Shown here: positions 6,548-7,436 of the stretch, one piece after another
How the letters are laid out: each line of letters starts with the position of its first letter
How positions within the stretch are numbered: the stretch's first letter is position 1
Source of the DNA: Chitinophagaceae bacterium
GTDB taxonomy: Bacteria > Bacteroidota > Bacteroidia > Chitinophagales > Chitinophagaceae
DNA length: 7,436 nt
NCBI GenBank assembly: GCA_947378615.1
Contig: CANCKV010000144.1
Span: 1-7,436, forward strand
Reading direction: 5' to 3'
The notes under the pieces: generated by a model
What the model saw: the letters and a program-made list of their open reading frames with translations, nothing else
What the model was told of the DNA's origin: nothing
Databases searched by the model: none
Made by a program: the position numbers and the translations under genes

Positions 6548-7436
6548 TGGGTAAATGCTATCCCTAACTTGAGTACAATTAATAGATTGTCAGGACAGGT
6601 TTGTTTAGGTTATAGTTTGTCATTGAGCAATAGTATATCGGGAGGCTTGTGGACAATCTTTGACCCAAAAAAAGCGACAATTTTCAATCAAGGCAAGCTA
6701 ATTGGTATCGATAGCGGTGATGTGATTGTGAGTTATTCAGTTACAAGCAATGGCTGTACCTCAATAGTGTATGGAGGAACAAAAATTGTTGGATTACCGA
6801 CTGTATCCAAAATAATAGGGTCGAATCAGGTTGTGCTAGGTAATTCCATTCAGTTGGTATGTACTCCTTTAAATGGAAGTTGGTCGAGTAACAATCCTGC
6901 AGTTGCAACTGTAGGTACAGGAGGAATCGTGAAAGGAATAAGTTTAGGAACTTCAAACGTAATTTATCAGGTAACTAATGGAAATGGATGTTCAGCAGCC
7001 GATTCGTTTAAAGTTTCCGTTATTGCACCTTTACCCATTGAAAGAATAAGTCTCGAAACCTTCTATCAAAATGGAAGGGTTTTGGTTAAATGGAAAACAT
7101 TCGGAGATGAGAATATCAATGACTTTTCCATTCAGCGCAGCTTAGATTGTAGAAAGTTTGAGGCTATTGGAAAAATAGCTAGTGTAGTAATTGGTAATCA
7201 TGTGTATCTATATTTTGAACATCAATTGCCAAATGCGGTTAAAATTTATTATCGAATAATATCAATTGAAAAGGATGGCAAGAAGGTATTTAGTAATACG
7301 GAAACTGTTTTAGTTAAATCCTCAGAAACCACCACATTCATTTATCCAAATCCAACAAAAGACAGATTATACATTCAAGGAAGTGGTGTTATATCACTGA
7401 AAATTGTGGATGTAGCAGGAAAAATTGTTGCTAGTC
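6548..7436 (+). pseudogene. 5'-truncated Ig-like repeat protein with T9SS type A sorting domain (open at window end)
   Basis: One uninterrupted frame of 296 codons runs from just after a tag stop (6545-6547) to the window edge. It contains no ATG at all and no signal peptide, so it lacks its natural 5' end. Two bacterial Ig-like (BIG2-type) repeats are visible: residues about 11-80 (LSGQVCLGYSLSL, SGGLWTIF, SVTSNGC) and 84-158 (SWSSNNPAVATVG, GGIVKGISLGTSNVIYQV, NGNGC). A fibronectin-like block follows from about 162 (LPIERISLE, VLVKWKTFGDENINDFSIQRS), then a T9SS type A sorting domain starting at YPNPTKDRLYI (266-276), cut by the window end. Such proteins are exported and anchored outside the cell in gliding or T9SS-bearing Bacteroidota. 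The domains look well conserved, so the truncation may be recent. A distant upstream start joined by a frameshift is possible but was not found. An in-frame TTG start (6569 or 6587) is unlikely because no export signal would follow. Confidence 0.8.

Noticed and set aside
6477..6554. 25-codon ORF starting MTGFMSQDPD
   Set aside because: It is very short, has no recognisable family, and lies at the disrupted junction before the Ig-like frame.
6741..6956. Reverse-strand 71-codon frame
   Set aside because: It lies opposite the clearly recognisable Ig-like repeat sequence on the + strand and has low-complexity, leucine-rich content without family features.

Overview
The window looks like accessory DNA from a low-GC Bacteroidota genome. 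Three things suggest this: the partial protein at the right end has Ig-like repeats followed by a type IX secretion (T9SS) type A sorting domain; the starts lie behind A/T-rich leaders with little or no Shine-Dalgarno; and the gene set is typical of that phylum. No rRNA or tRNA is visible, so the genus cannot be named.

Layout, left to right. (1) 1-205 is an exact-period 41-bp tandem repeat array that decays towards the right. 206-521 is a non-coding leader. (2) 522-5359 holds four genes on the + strand. First come mcrB (AAA+ GTPase motor with a non-standard N-terminal domain) and mcrC (PD-(D/E)XK nuclease), which overlap by 4 nt. After a 77-nt gap come a TcmP-type three-Cys-motif partner protein and a DUF5131 (phage Gp37/Gp68) three-Cys-motif protein, separated by 1 nt. 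(3) 5366-5557 and 6230-6422 are two copies of a ~193-bp direct repeat, about 93% identical by hand count. Between them sits a toxin-antitoxin pair: a RelB-like/TIGR02574 antitoxin and a ParE/RelE toxin. (4) 6548 to the window edge is the C-terminal part of an Ig-like/T9SS surface protein that has no start codon in its frame. It begins about 125 bp after the second repeat copy and is probably a remnant.

How the genes may work together: McrBC is a type IV, modification-dependent restriction system that cuts foreign modified DNA. The TcmP-DUF5131 pair is a recurrent but functionally uncharacterised partnership. Here it lies directly downstream of mcrBC on the same strand, so the four genes may form one defence module. 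The ParDE/RelBE-like pair between long direct repeats looks like a separate stabilising or mobile cassette. The repeats on both sides and the truncated surface-protein gene suggest an insertion hotspot. The best candidates for something undescribed are the McrBC-TcmP-DUF5131 combination and the self-complementary 193-bp repeat that brackets the toxin-antitoxin cassette.
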